A DNA stretch of 64,000 nt. It comes from Bacillota bacterium. Lineage in GTDB: Bacteria > Bacillota > Sulfobacillia > Sulfobacillales > Sulfobacillaceae. The notes under the pieces are model-generated. The model saw only the letters and a list, made by a program, of their open reading frames with translations, was not told where the DNA came from and ran no database searches. A program made the position numbers and the translations under genes. Shown here piece after piece: positions 35,385-43,944 of the stretch (the stretch's first letter is position 1; each line of letters begins with the position of its first letter). The stretch is taken from NCBI GenBank assembly GCA_021797515.1, contig JAJZZP010000067.1, positions 62,001 to 126,000 of the forward strand. The letters run 5' to 3'.

Positions 35385-36576
35385 ATGGTTCCTGACCATA
35401 TAATTCAACAAGGCGCTTCCATATCTTCTGGGCTGAGATCTCTTTGGATTCCTCGTTGATCGCGGTATTGCCGCCAAACTTATCAATAATCTGGGCATGA
35501 TGTTCGTAATTGCCAAATCCCAGGCTCGCCCCCACCGGGTTCGCGACAATTACGTTCAGATGCTTTGCCTCCAATTTGCCTTGCGCCGAAGCCACAACAT
35601 TGTCGGTTTCCGCAGCAAAACCCACTAAAAATTTTTTGCCACCGTACTCCTGTCCTAAATCCGCAAGAATGTCAGGGTTTGCGGTGACCTCCCAGTACCC
35701 GGGAATATCGGACTTGTGTAGTTTTTGCTTAGCAGACGCGGTCGGCCGAAAATCGGATACTGCCGCCGTTGCCACCACAATGGAGACCGATCCTACGACA
35801 TCCCAAACGACGTGGCGCATGTCTCGCGCGCTGACCACCGGTATGGACGTGACTGACGGGTGCAAGGTGCCGAAGTCGGCACCTCGAGGCCCATGCACAT
35901 AAATAACCCGAGCCCCCAAAAATGCAGCTTCTTGAGCCATTTCAAATCCCATCCGCCCAGTAGCTGGATTGGTTATCGCGCGCACTGGATCAAAATGTTC
36001 CCAGGTTGCTCCCCCAGTCACCAACACCTGAATCCCAGACAATGCTTTGGGAATGGGTGCATGTTCAATGGCCCGTACCAAAAATTCCGGATCGACAAGG
36101 CGTCCCACCCCCTCATCACCGGAAGCAACGCGGCCGGCCACCGGTCCCACTATTTGTGTATCATCGGCTGCCAATTTGGCGACATGCTCTTGAGTGCGAG
36201 GATGAAGCCACATCTTAGGCTCCATAGCGGGCGCTATGACAACAGGGCCGCGATAACTCATACATGTCAGAGATAACAGATCAGTAGGTTGACCTAACGC
36301 TAAGCGAGACATAATGCCCACCGTGGCAGGCACTATCACCAAAACTTCGGCCCACTTCCCCAACTTTACGTGCGAAATCGGCCCGGCAGGCTGGTCTGTT
36401 ACCAACACCCCGACAGGCCGACCCGACAGTGCCTCAAACGTCAATGGCTGAATAAACTTTTCTGCGCCTTCAGTCATCAATATTTGCACTTGATGCCCTC
36501 GCTGCACCAGGCTAGATACCACTATGGCTGCTTTGTAAGCAGCAATACCGCCAGACACCCCCACAATAATGCGCAT
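35377..36576 (-). CDS. coaBC: Bifunctional PPC synthetase/decarboxylase (CoaBC)
   Basis: Two steps of coenzyme A synthesis. The N-terminal flavoprotein decarboxylase domain (about residues 1-185) has GVSGGIAAYKAAIVVSSL, PATVGIMSRLALGQPTDLLS and PAMEPKMWLHP. The C-terminal CTP-dependent synthetase has VTGGATWEHFDPVRAITN, GRMGFEMAQEA, VATAAVSDFRP and NVIVANPVG. 399 residues. It starts 2 nt after the rpoZ stop. Confidence 0.96.
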   Translation of the reverse strand: MRIIVGVSGGIAAYKAAIVVSSLVQRGHQVQILMTEGAEKFIQPLTFEALSGRPVGVLVTDQPAGPISHVKLGKWAEVLVIVPATVGIMSRLALGQPTDLLSLTCMSYRGPVVIAPAMEPKMWLHPRTQEHVAKLAADDTQIVGPVAGRVASGDEGVGRLVDPEFLVRAIEHAPIPKALSGIQVLVTGGATWEHFDPVRAITNPATGRMGFEMAQEAAFLGARVIYVHGPRGADFGTLHPSVTSIPVVSARDMRHVVWDVVGSVSIVVATAAVSDFRPTASAKQKLHKSDIPGYWEVTANPDILADLGQEYGGKKFLVGFAAETDNVVASAQGKLEAKHLNVIVANPVGASLGFGNYEHHAQIIDKFGGNTAINEESKEISAQKIWKRLVELYGQEPYV

Positions 36577-36578
36577 TG

Positions 36579-36788
36579 CTATTTAATTCCGACCGGAGGC
36601 ACTTCCACATGAATGAGACCCTGATGAATTTCTTGCAACGCAATGGTGACCGGTTTGGTCGCTGTAGCGTCCATCAGTGGTTGGTGTCCGTCCATAATCG
36701 CCCTACCTCTACGAGCGGCAGCCACAACCAACGCATACTTGCTTTCAGTCTGGTTGGTCAATTCCTGTATCGTTAGTCGACGGCCCAT
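36579..36788 (-). CDS. rpoZ: RNA polymerase omega subunit
   Basis: 69-residue omega subunit: QELTNQTESKYALVVAAARRGRAI is the conserved omega core that clamps the beta-prime C-terminus. It starts 3 nt after the remA stop and is followed by coaBC, the standard order in Bacillota. Confidence 0.93.
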   Translation of the reverse strand: MGRRLTIQELTNQTESKYALVVAAARRGRAIMDGHQPLMDATATKPVTIALQEIHQGLIHVEVPPVGIK

Positions 36789-36791
36789 AAC

Positions 36792-37082
36792 TTATTCGGC
36801 TTCCTCCTCGTCATCCTCTTCTAACTCGGGCGACGATGTTTCGCGACTGCTCAACCGGTTCGCCACGGTTTCGGGTTGCACTGCCGATAATATCACATGA
36901 TCGCTATCGGTAATAATAACGGCACGCGTACGTCGGCCGTAGGTTGCATCCACTAGTACCCCCTGGTCCCGGGCTTCAGTAATGATCCGTTTAATGGGGG
37001 CTGAGTCGGGACTCACGATCGCCACAATGCGGTTAGCCGAGACAATGTTACCGAAGCCAATATTCACCAGCTTTATGTCCAA
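36792..37082 (-). CDS. remA: RemA/YlzA family DNA-binding regulator
   Basis: 96-residue protein starting (TTG at 37082) [32 protein letters not shown], the RemA signature, with [26 protein letters not shown]. RemA forms rings that wrap DNA and activate biofilm-matrix genes in Bacillus. A C-terminal acidic tail ([14 protein letters not shown]) is an extension over the Bacillus protein. GGGAGG lies 8 nt before the TTG. In Bacillus gmk lies next; here gmk is absent and the conserved block ends. Confidence 0.93.
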   Translation of the reverse strand: MDIKLVNIGFGNIVSANRIVAIVSPDSAPIKRIITEARDQGVLVDATYGRRTRAVIITDSDHVILSAVQPETVANRLSSRETSSPELEEDDEEEAE

Positions 37083-37230
37083 GCTTAATGCCTCCCAAAT
37101 TTCTCAAGTGGTATTGCAAAATTCGTGATACGCGAAGAATTTGGTAGAATTCTAATGCTATTCATGATACGGGTCACTCTGTCGGGTGTCAATCAATCGC
37201 CCCCATGGAGATGCAGTGAAATCTGCGCAC

Positions 37231-38184
37231 TCAACCATAGAGCGCCCGAATCATGGCCGCGTTACGTTCTGCTTCCATCCTTTTCACAATCGCAGCCTGG
37301 GTAAATTGCTCCGCCCCGTGAAACACCCCAGGCCACACGTGGAGTTCGACATTGGTCCCATCGTGCATCAAGCGTTCGGCAAACGCGACGCATTCATCAC
37401 GGAACACCTCAATATTGCCCACCGTGACGAACACGGGAGGTAGGTCTTGAAGATTGTATGCACGTCCTGGAACGGCATAGGGCACAATCACGTCGCTGCC
37501 CCATAAGGCGCCTAAATAAGCCTGCCATCCGAGGAGGTTGTCCGAGCGAGTCCATATCGGAGCATCGGCAAAGTTTAGGGCTGAGGGACTGGAGTTGCGA
37601 TCATCCAGCATGGGAGCATTGAGCATAATTAACCGCAACCGTGGTCCTCCATAATCCCGCACCATTAATGCCGTAGCTGCAGCTAACCCCCCTCCGGCGC
37701 TGGTTCCATACATAGCCATACGGCGGGAATCGATCAGCAACTCGTCAGCATGATCGACCATCCAATGAAGTCCTTGAAAACAATCCTGCACAGGCCCTGG
37801 ATAGGGAGTTTCGGGCGCTAGGCGGTAGTCCACGGAAACTACCACGGCATTCCATTCCAGCGTCCAGCGGCGGCAATCAAGTTCCAAGGAATCAAGGTTC
37901 CCTAGAACTAAACCCCCGCCATGAATCACATACACCCCGGGCAGAACACCAGACCCTAATGCTGGACGGTAAATTCTAAGCGGTACCGGGGGCGTGTTGT
38001 TAGTTCCTGGGACTTGCCGATTTTCTATACTCACACCAACGGGTGCCGCTCCTCGTTGCAACTGTTCCAAGACCCGCGCGTTATTGATCCGCCGTTGCCG
38101 GGGCAGATCATCCCAGTCAATAGGCTCAAGGGCCATTTGCGCCAACAAAGACGCCAATTCCGGATCCGTCTGGGGATGAAACAT
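37231..38184 (-). CDS. Alpha/beta hydrolase, HSL-type esterase
   Basis: 317-residue esterase of the hormone-sensitive-lipase family. Oxyanion-hole motif VIHGGGLVLGNLDS, nucleophile elbow YGTSAGGGLAAA, and the third-party residues in EVFRDECVAFAERL (Asp) and VWPGVFHGAEQF (His). VVVSVDYRLAPETPYP is diagnostic. I use the ATG at 38184 with AAGGAG 11 nt upstream. It stands alone at the edge of the accessory region; substrate unknown. Confidence 0.9.
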   Translation of the reverse strand: MFHPQTDPELASLLAQMALEPIDWDDLPRQRRINNARVLEQLQRGAAPVGVSIENRQVPGTNNTPPVPLRIYRPALGSGVLPGVYVIHGGGLVLGNLDSLELDCRRWTLEWNAVVVSVDYRLAPETPYPGPVQDCFQGLHWMVDHADELLIDSRRMAMYGTSAGGGLAAATALMVRDYGGPRLRLIMLNAPMLDDRNSSPSALNFADAPIWTRSDNLLGWQAYLGALWGSDVIVPYAVPGRAYNLQDLPPVFVTVGNIEVFRDECVAFAERLMHDGTNVELHVWPGVFHGAEQFTQAAIVKRMEAERNAAMIRALYG

Positions 38185-38364
38185 CGGTAAATCCACTCCT
38201 TTGACAACAGTGCAAAGTATGGCCATCATAGCACGACAGGTAATGCATCGACAACCACAGTGACAATCCGTTTTCCATTACGTTTAACCTGCCCCAAAAA
38301 TGGGAAATTGTGGGAAGGGCACAATCACCCATGCCCCCCCGGGCCGTCCGGATCAGGATCTGGG

Positions 38365-38481
38365 CCCGATCCCCCTCGTCATAACTTGCGCATTCTGGCA
38401 CCCCTCCTCCCAGCGTTTTCGGATATACTCATGGTAGGGTTTCAGTTTACTGCCACGGGAACGCCGGCCCCGGTTGTTCCC
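38365..38481 (-). mobile_element. Transposase fragment (IS21 or ISL3 type)
   Basis: The minus strand reads GRRSRGSKLKPYHEYIRKR followed by WEEGCQNAQVM, a phrase typical of the linker after the helix-turn-helix of IS21 IstA and ISL3 transposases. No intact frame remains and both sides are unrelated, so this is a short scrap. Confidence 0.5.
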
Positions 38482-38506
38482 GTGGGTGCCTTGTGTCACC
38501 ACTTTC

Positions 38507-38623
38507 TGGATCGTGTCTCATCAGCGCCCAGACTAGGGCCGCCAACGTTTTCCGTTGAGATTTGCGCAAGGCTCCGTGGGTCGCAAAGTATTCTGTGATA
38601 GACGCTAACTTGAACAGGATGGT
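38507..38623 (-). mobile_element. N-terminal fragment of a DDE transposase (IS4/IS701-like)
   Basis: Minus strand translation gives LFKLASITEYFATHGALRK followed by SQRKTLAALVWALMRH, resembling the N-terminus of IS4/IS701-type transposases. The frame then degrades into the neighbouring IS21/ISL3-like scrap. The hairpin at 38617-38674 would lie at the upstream end of this element. Confidence 0.5.
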
Positions 38624-38674
38624 CCTCCTCGAAGGGATTTGTTGCTCCTCACACCTTCGACAGAGCGACCATCC
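38617..38674. repeat. Large inverted repeat, 8-bp arms
   Basis: GGATGGTC (38617-38624) and GACCATCC (38667-38674) are perfect complements, with GAAGG and CCTTC forming an inner stem. It abuts the start of the transposase scrap and may be the subterminal end of that element. Confidence 0.6.
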
Positions 38675-39286
38675 ATTTATTTGAGAGAATATTCCGTCTT
38701 TTTACCAAACAAAACTGGGGATGGGTCAGGATTGTGATACTTCTATCAAACTGTGCGGTTTCAAATTCCTCCGTACACGCCACCACCGAGTCTCCCCGTA
38801 TCCAAGTCCGATGAGGTTTCCTTTATACCGTTAATGACGCAGTTTCGGGGGCAAGAGTCTCGTAAGGCCTTGGATGCTTTATATTGCCATTTGCACGTTT
38901 TGGGTCATGCCATGGGCTAGTGAACACCCGAACGACATGCACGTTAGGCAGGAATGGGACGGTCTCCTCAAAACAGGGGCTTTTGCCGTGGGTGTCGTAC
39001 ACGGGCGACCTCAGGCTGTTCGTCGGCGCCGCGGACTACGAAGACGACGAACCTTTTGGATCGGACATCGACCAGGCAACGTTTGACGGGAAGCACCTCT
39101 CCATGAACGGATACGACTGGGTATGGGAGGTCATCGAACCCTCGGAATGGCTCAAGTTTTTGAACGATGGCATACACTACTTCGTCCCGAATGGGCGGGG
39201 CCGGGGGCTGCAATGACAACCGCCATTGGTCATGGTGGCGAAGGTCGTTTAAAGCGGTACCCCGAAAGGTTACGCGACCACCCAAG
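38675..39286. other. Gene-poor stretch
   Basis: No convincing gene. A plus-strand frame (38884-39216) could encode about 110 residues ending in a plausible acidic/aromatic stretch (DGKHLSMNGYDWVWEVIEP), but it lacks a ribosome site, its first half reads like noise, and it matches no family I know. It may be the end of a decayed gene. Confidence 0.4.
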
Positions 39287-39535
39287 TCATTCGCCCTTTG
39301 CGAGCTCTTGGCGGAACATCTCTAACACTTCGCGCGCCTCATATGATGGCCCAGAATACTCCTGTGCGGCCTCGAGAGCCATGGCCATCTCGTCAAGGTC
39401 TTCCAGTTCAATGACACCGGGTATCCGGATCACTAAAAAGCGGTCACCGTCAGCTTCCACCAAAGCTTCCCCGCTTTCCGTGGCAGTCCGGAGCCTGTTT
39501 GCCAGGTCCGCATCTCGTACGACTTTTGTTGCCAT
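39287..39535 (-). CDS. Antitoxin-like small protein (Phd/YefM type), no toxin beside it
   Basis: 82 residues, starting MATKVVRDADLANRLRTATE with ESGEALVEADGDRFLVIRIPG, a Phd/YefM-like N-terminal fold pattern, then an acidic helical tail (LEDLDEMAMALEAAQEY; VLEMFRQELAKGE) of the kind that wraps a toxin. GAGGAGG lies 7 nt before the ATG at 39535. A good extended -10 promoter and palindromic sites lie directly upstream, as in autoregulated toxin-antitoxin operons. No toxin gene follows or precedes it, so it is an orphan or a solitary regulator. Family call is by pattern only. Confidence 0.65.
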   Translation of the reverse strand: MATKVVRDADLANRLRTATESGEALVEADGDRFLVIRIPGVIELEDLDEMAMALEAAQEYSGPSYEAREVLEMFRQELAKGE

Positions 39536-39560
39536 CCGCGTCCCTCCTCTTCGTATGTCA

Positions 39561-39569
39561 ATTATAGCA
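39561..39569 (-). promoter_or_regulatory. Extended -10 promoter of the antitoxin-like gene
   Basis: Minus strand TGC-TATAAT (39561-39569) is a perfect extended -10 element, about 26 nt from the ATG. No good -35 is needed or seen. Confidence 0.65.
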
Positions 39570-39592
39570 GTTCGGTTCTGGTTGGCGAGACC

Positions 39593-39640
39593 ATTAATGT
39601 ACGTCATTAATAATCAGCTTTCGGGGGCGTTCGTACATTA
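39593..39640. promoter_or_regulatory. Palindromic operator cluster upstream of the antitoxin-like gene
   Basis: ATTAATG-TACGT-CATTAAT (39593-39611) is a perfect inverted repeat. A further half-site CGTACATTA (39632-39640) is the complement of TAATGTACG at 39595-39603. Three related half-sites just upstream of the promoter suggest cooperative repressor binding, possibly by the antitoxin-like protein itself (inference). Confidence 0.55.
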
Positions 39641-40394
39641 GTCCTTGGCCCCGCCTGCGCTGCACGGATTAGATCCTCCATTGGAATACCGGTTCCCCCA
39701 TGGAGCACCAGCGGTACTTGAATTTCCCGGTAGATGTCGGCCACCCGATCCACCTGGATCTTCGGCATCTTGGTATATAATCCGTGGGCATTACCCACTG
39801 CGACGGCCAGCGCATCTACGGATGCCTCTGCCACAAACATCCGGGCTTTCGCGACACTGGTGAGGAGCGCTTCCTCGTCTTCATCGCCATCTTCCGCACC
39901 CCCGACGTGCCCAATTTCGGCCTCCACTGAGACTCCCGCAATCCGTGCGATGCGCACCACCTCACTGGTCCGCAAAATAGTAGGGGCATCTCGAGGGTCG
40001 ATCCGTCGTACATCACCGAGGTGAATCCCAATCGAATTCCCGCGACAATGGCTTCTAGGCTGCCCGCATGGTCCAAATGTAGGACGAAAGGGTTGGGGCT
40101 ATGGTCCAACCGAGGGATCACGGTATCCCGAATGAAGGAGGGGCCCAGATCCTTAAGGTACCGCTCCGAAATTTGAAGGATGAGAGGGACTTTATATGTT
40201 TCACCAATCTCGGTTAATACTTGAAAGCCTTCCACACTGGTAATGTTAAAGGCCATTCGCGCCAAGGGAGCCTCGCGGAAAATGCTAACCAAATCCACCA
40301 ACATGAGGAACCCCCCCTTTTTTTCGTTACTAAGGTACATGCCATCGTGCTTGAGAGTTGACTCCCGCATTGTCTCTAACAAGGTCTTCGACAT
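39640..40394 (-). pseudogene. Class II fructose-bisphosphate/tagatose aldolase, frameshifted and truncated
   Basis: Class II aldolase: N-terminal part FVLHLDHAGSLEAIVAGIR with the metal HLDH motif and SVMYDGSTLEMP is in one frame. After a frameshift near 39985 the sequence continues ILRTSEVVRIARIAGVSVEAE, then IGHVGGAEDG, VDALAVAVGNAHG and VPLVLHGGTGIP in another. The C-terminal 60 or so residues, including the phosphate-binding end, are missing and replaced near 39640 by unrelated DNA. Start at 40394 (MSKTLLETMRES). It follows the ROK gene with which it probably formed a sugar-utilisation unit. Confidence 0.88.
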
Positions 40395-40410
40395 CGATGC
40401 CCCAGTTGGC

Positions 40411-41502
40411 TTAACGAATTGCCGCAGGACGCCAACTTGACACATCTTGTCCTATCCCATCCATGGCGCCCATGGCGGCGCCACTCACGCTGCTCCATTC
40501 CCCTAGAGTAGAAATTCCCACTTGCAACGGTCGCCGATTTGGTGTGGTATGCTCGCGAAGCAACTGGCGCGTAGATCCATACACCTCTTCTATGAGGGAC
40601 TGATCCAGTCCTCCGATTACGATAGTTTCGAGGTCGAGAACGTTCACAATACTCATCAGCCCATAGCTCAAAGTACGCGCCGCGGTCTCCTTGTCCTCGG
40701 CGGTGATACGGCGTAAGGATTCTAAGCCTCCTCTTGCGGAAAGCTTAGTGCCGTGCGCTAGAGATAGCGGTGCCGCCGTGAGCTCCACACACCCTCGGTT
40801 GCCACAGAAACACGGCGGACCCTCGGAATCGATGCCCACGTGACCAGTTTCCACACTGCTGATCCGTGGATCCTCTGCCCCCTCACCACGTCGCACCACC
40901 GCTCCTCCGATCCCAACACCTAGAAAAACGTAGAGCCAGTGCTTGGCGAGATTGGCCCCGTTGAACCAGTCCTCGGCCAACGCCGCATAACTTCCGTTGT
41001 GACCAAGATAGATGGGTGTGGCTAGAATTCGCTCAGCAATCACTTGTGCTACCGCCTCCCGTGGTTCCCACGCCAGCTGAAATGTGGGAAGTCCGACACC
41101 AACCGTCATGATGCGCAACTTTTTCGCTTCGACCAGGGGCGCAATAGTGTCCATGGTGTGCCCAAGGTCTTCCAACGCGGGCCGCCCATCATCCAAAGGC
41201 GTTTGCCAGGTATCCTCAAGATCCCCCGCCAGGGTTACCAGACCCCATAACACATCAAATCGGCGCACTGTCACACCCAGCACTCTCATCTTCATGGCTC
41301 CCACGCAAAGTCCTACGCGAGACCGCCCACCTCCACCTACCGTGCGATGCCGGGCCTCGGTTTCTTGAACTAGCTCGGCGTCGATAATCCGACGGACAAT
41401 TTGACTCACTGCAGCCGACGTGAGACCCGTGATGTTGGCTAACTCCACGCGGGATATCCCGCTGCATCGACGAATCGCACGAAAGACAGCGATTTCTCCC
41501 AC
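40411..41502 (-). CDS. ROK-family transcriptional regulator
   Basis: 363-residue ROK protein: N-terminal winged helix (FRAIRRCSGISRVELANITG, LTSAAVSQIVRRI) and a C-terminal sugar-kinase-like domain with YVFLGVGIGGAVV, VETGHVGID and the ROK zinc motif CFCGNRGCVEL. It is likely a sugar-responsive repressor of the adjacent aldolase. The listed start is a GTG at 41502, but homologous helix residues seem to continue upstream (LNGIVQTVGE), and AAGGGGGA near 41530 would suit a CTG or ATT start a few codons earlier. Start therefore uncertain. Confidence 0.88.
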   Translation of the reverse strand: MGEIAVFRAIRRCSGISRVELANITGLTSAAVSQIVRRIIDAELVQETEARHRTVGGGGRSRVGLCVGAMKMRVLGVTVRRFDVLWGLVTLAGDLEDTWQTPLDDGRPALEDLGHTMDTIAPLVEAKKLRIMTVGVGLPTFQLAWEPREAVAQVIAERILATPIYLGHNGSYAALAEDWFNGANLAKHWLYVFLGVGIGGAVVRRGEGAEDPRISSVETGHVGIDSEGPPCFCGNRGCVELTAAPLSLAHGTKLSARGGLESLRRITAEDKETAARTLSYGLMSIVNVLDLETIVIGGLDQSLIEEVYGSTRQLLREHTTPNRRPLQVGISTLGEWSSVSGAAMGAMDGIGQDVSSWRPAAIR

Positions 41503-41811
41503 AGTTTGGACAATTCCGTTCAGCGTAGTTCCCCCTTGTCTTCAATACAAGACAATAATAAAACTAGGTTAGTAAACTTTGTCTATGAAATTCAGCTCTT
41601 TATTCTCGCGCGATTCGAATTTATTTATTTAGAAGAACTCGGACCCACACTAACTTTTCCGGTAGGGTTTCAACCATGACGCAAACTATTACGAAGATTT
41701 AAATCTGTCCCGTTCGGACCCCGCTTAAACGGACCATCAAAACTTCCTCCGGCCATATGGACGCAGGGCCGTCTTGTAGGCTGCTCTAACCGGTAATCAA
41801 GGATGCTAGGG
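41503..41811. other. AT-rich intergenic region upstream of the ROK gene
   Basis: No gene seen. It holds a perfect inverted repeat TTGTCTT-N6-AAGACAA (41536-41542 and 41549-41555) immediately before the ROK start, a possible operator. A weak minus-strand promoter (TAGACA, 17 nt, TTTATT) lies just upstream of it. Confidence 0.45.
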
Positions 41812-42247
41812 TTAGGGCGAGGCGTGGGTCAACTTTCCCGAATGTGGCCTCGAAGTGAACACTATCGTGCTTTCAAGACTTTCTCGACTTCTCCATCATA
41901 TCGAAGTGAGGCCCGACGAGTTAACCGAGTCCGTTTATGAGAAAATTCAAGCCATGCTAATCCAATCGGCGCAACTCGACCCCGCGTATCAGGCTCTTAA
42001 TGCGATAAACATGGCCCTGTGCCACCTCCAAGTCCAAAGTCGAGAGGTTTCCGGCTTGACAGCGATCCCTGTCTACGCCAACGGGATTGGTCCCGAAAAA
42101 GTGGGGCAACGAGTCGAAGCCGCATTATCCGGAGGTTTTACCATCGTTAAGATTAAAGTGGGTTTTAACCGCGACATCGTTCATAAAAATTTTGTAATGG
42201 CTCAAAAAATTGCCGGACGAGGAAAGGGCACATTGGTGTCAAGTTAA
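41812..42247 (+). pseudogene. Enolase-superfamily (mandelate racemase/muconate cycloisomerase) fragment
   Basis: Remnant of an enolase-superfamily enzyme. The frame begins with GEAWVNFPECGLEV, after an in-frame stop just before it, then QALNAINMALCHLQVQSREV, an apparent internal loss, IPVYANGIG and a barrel strand region GGFTIVKIKVGFNRDIV. The three metal-binding acidic residues of the barrel and the whole C-terminal half are absent; the frame ends at 42247. So it is a 5'-proximal fragment with deletions. Confidence 0.7.
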
Positions 42248-42385
42248 GTGATCCTGTTTATAGAATGGATTGACTAATTTCTCAAATTTAGCGATTTACG
42301 AAACATCCGACCCGGGTCTAACTGGCGTGAGATAAGATGTGGTTAAGATTAGAGAGAATTTCTTCGGCGAAGGTCCCATCGGGGC

Positions 42386-42664
42386 CTATTTTGGAAATAT
42401 TCCATACATGCGTATACGTAACGTGACGCTGCGATCCGGCGCCGGATCCACCAACGACTGCGGATCCTTGCCCCCTAAATATTGCTTCACACCGTGAAAG
42501 GTGACCTCGATGGGCCACCGCAAGAATAGGTCTTGACAACGCCCGAACCCGTGCGCATCGGGGACGCCTTCGGAAAATGCCCGATAAGTCAGCAGGAAGA
42601 CGGTGTGTGTTCTCTGTTTGAGCCGAAATCGTAGGGATACCGCATATTCGGCCTGACCCCAGTA
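42386..42664 (-). mobile_element. C-terminal fragment of a DDE transposase
   Basis: Minus strand translation, open between 42664 and a TAG at 42386, reads YWGQAEYAVSLRFRLKQRTH, then TVFLLTYRAFSEG and RWPIEVTFHGVKQYLGGKDP. The phrase RWxIExTFxxxKQxLGxxDPQ is typical of the last catalytic block of IS4/IS701-type transposases (glutamate in IExTF). No intact element ends are seen. Confidence 0.6.
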
Positions 42665-42740
42665 GGTTTAGGTATACGGCAGAGGGTTGATTCGCGGAAC
42701 TCGGGGTAATTTCATACACACGCACCGTTTCCAAGGTTAT

Positions 42741-43201
42741 CTAGCCATTCGGATCCAAAATGATTTTGCCAACCAATTCGTATGGATAGACCACGGCAAA
42801 GCCCAAGAACTTTTTCGCAATCGTTGATGTATCAATCGGTGTCCCTGTCCTGTGGTCAATTGATTCCCCCAGACGAGCCACCACCCGTTCGATAGCTCCC
42901 ACATTGAATTCATTCTCGAATCGCCATTGATATTGGTTGGCGTCATAGAAATTCCAATTGCCGCCTGAGGAGAACAAAATCCAGGGTTCCGGTGCCAAAG
43001 ACAGTTGCTCCACCCCAACGAATTTGATGACACCCCGGCGGTTCCCAAGCGCCAAGTGACCACGAAATTCCCACGACCGAACACCTGCTGCGCTCGATCT
43101 CAAAGACGTTTAGCCGAAACCCAGGACAAAGTCGGCGTGACCAAAATTCTCGGCGCAAACACCGTTACCATAACCCCTATCGCTACCCCAACCACGGTCA
43201 T
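42741..43201 (-). pseudogene. Frameshifted gene for a membrane-anchored protein, family unknown
   Basis: From an ATG at 43201 the minus strand encodes a hydrophobic N-terminal anchor (MTVVGVAIGVMVTVFAPRIL) that ends in a stop near 43102. A different frame then runs to 42741 with a plausible globular sequence (VEQLSLAPEPWILFSSGGNW; NEFNVGAIERVVARLGESID; FAVVYPYELVGKIILD). I read this as one anchored extracytoplasmic protein broken by a frameshift. I do not recognise the family. Confidence 0.4.
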
Positions 43202-43288
43202 TTCTTTAATGGAAGACTTCGCGTTTCTCGTCCAGGTTAAAGTTCTGCCAAATAGTGTACCCCAATTACCACGTTAGATGGGCACTCG

Positions 43289-43297
43289 TGTTATACT
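43289..43297 (+). promoter_or_regulatory. Extended -10 promoter of the DedA gene
   Basis: TG-T-TATACT at 43289-43297. It puts the transcript start near 43304, after two in-frame ATG codons (43278 and 43299), and so supports a downstream TTG start. Confidence 0.5.
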
Positions 43298-43322
43298 GAT
43301 GCCGTTTGGGAGGGTTGAGGGT

Positions 43323-43943
43323 TTGGCGGCAACGATAGCCTTTGTGGCGATGTGGATTGGACGTATTGGGTATGCAGCCGTTTTCGCAGTGTTATTTATT
43401 GAAAGTGTTGGCATCCCAAGCCCTTCGGAAATCATTTTGCTGTTTTCCGGTTATTTGGTATACAAGGGGACTTTCAGCTATCCGCTGGTCGTGGTGATTG
43501 GAGCCGCCGGCAGTATTTCTGGTGCCACACTGGCTTATTGGATTGCTCGTCTGGGCGGACGTCCCCTCATTCTCAAACGTCTTCCATTTATTTTTAAGAG
43601 CGAGTCGCGTTTGGAATACTGGGAAAATTATTTTCGCCGCCAAGGCGACCGGATCATCTTGATTGGTCGCATAATTTCTGGGGTCCGAATGGTGATTTCT
43701 TATCCAGCAGGAATATTTGAAATGCCATTTTGGCGTTTTTTTACCTACACCGTCATCGGTTCGATTTTATGGCCGCTCATCGCGGTAACCGCCGGCGTTA
43801 TTTTAGGCCCACACGTAAAAACCGCACTGGAAGCTTTCCGTAAGTACGAAATTCCCGCGGTTATCGTTATCGCTGCGCTTATCGTGGCTTGGTGGATTTG
43901 GGACCGACGGCGCAAACAAAAACGACATGCCAACGGCAAATGA
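43323..43943 (+). CDS. DedA-family membrane protein
   Basis: DedA/VTT-domain protein of 206 residues, thought to act as a half-conserved transporter or lipid scramblase at the inner membrane. Motifs: VLFIESVGIPSPSEIILLFSG, GSISGATLAYWIARLGG and GDRIILIGRIISGVRMVISY, followed by PAGIFEMPFWRFF. The C-terminus is basic (RRRKQKRHANGK). I choose the TTG at 43323 because GGAGGG is 8 nt upstream and the apparent promoter lies downstream of earlier ATGs. It converges with dapF with a 1-nt gap. Confidence 0.9.
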   Translation: MAATIAFVAMWIGRIGYAAVFAVLFIESVGIPSPSEIILLFSGYLVYKGTFSYPLVVVIGAAGSISGATLAYWIARLGGRPLILKRLPFIFKSESRLEYWENYFRRQGDRIILIGRIISGVRMVISYPAGIFEMPFWRFFTYTVIGSILWPLIAVTAGVILGPHVKTALEAFRKYEIPAVIVIAALIVAWWIWDRRRKQKRHANGK

Positions 43944-43944
43944 C

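Noticed and set aside
42318-42734. Minus-strand 138-codon frame
   Set aside because: A neighbouring frame gives a recognisable transposase end in the same bases; this frame reads as noise over that part.
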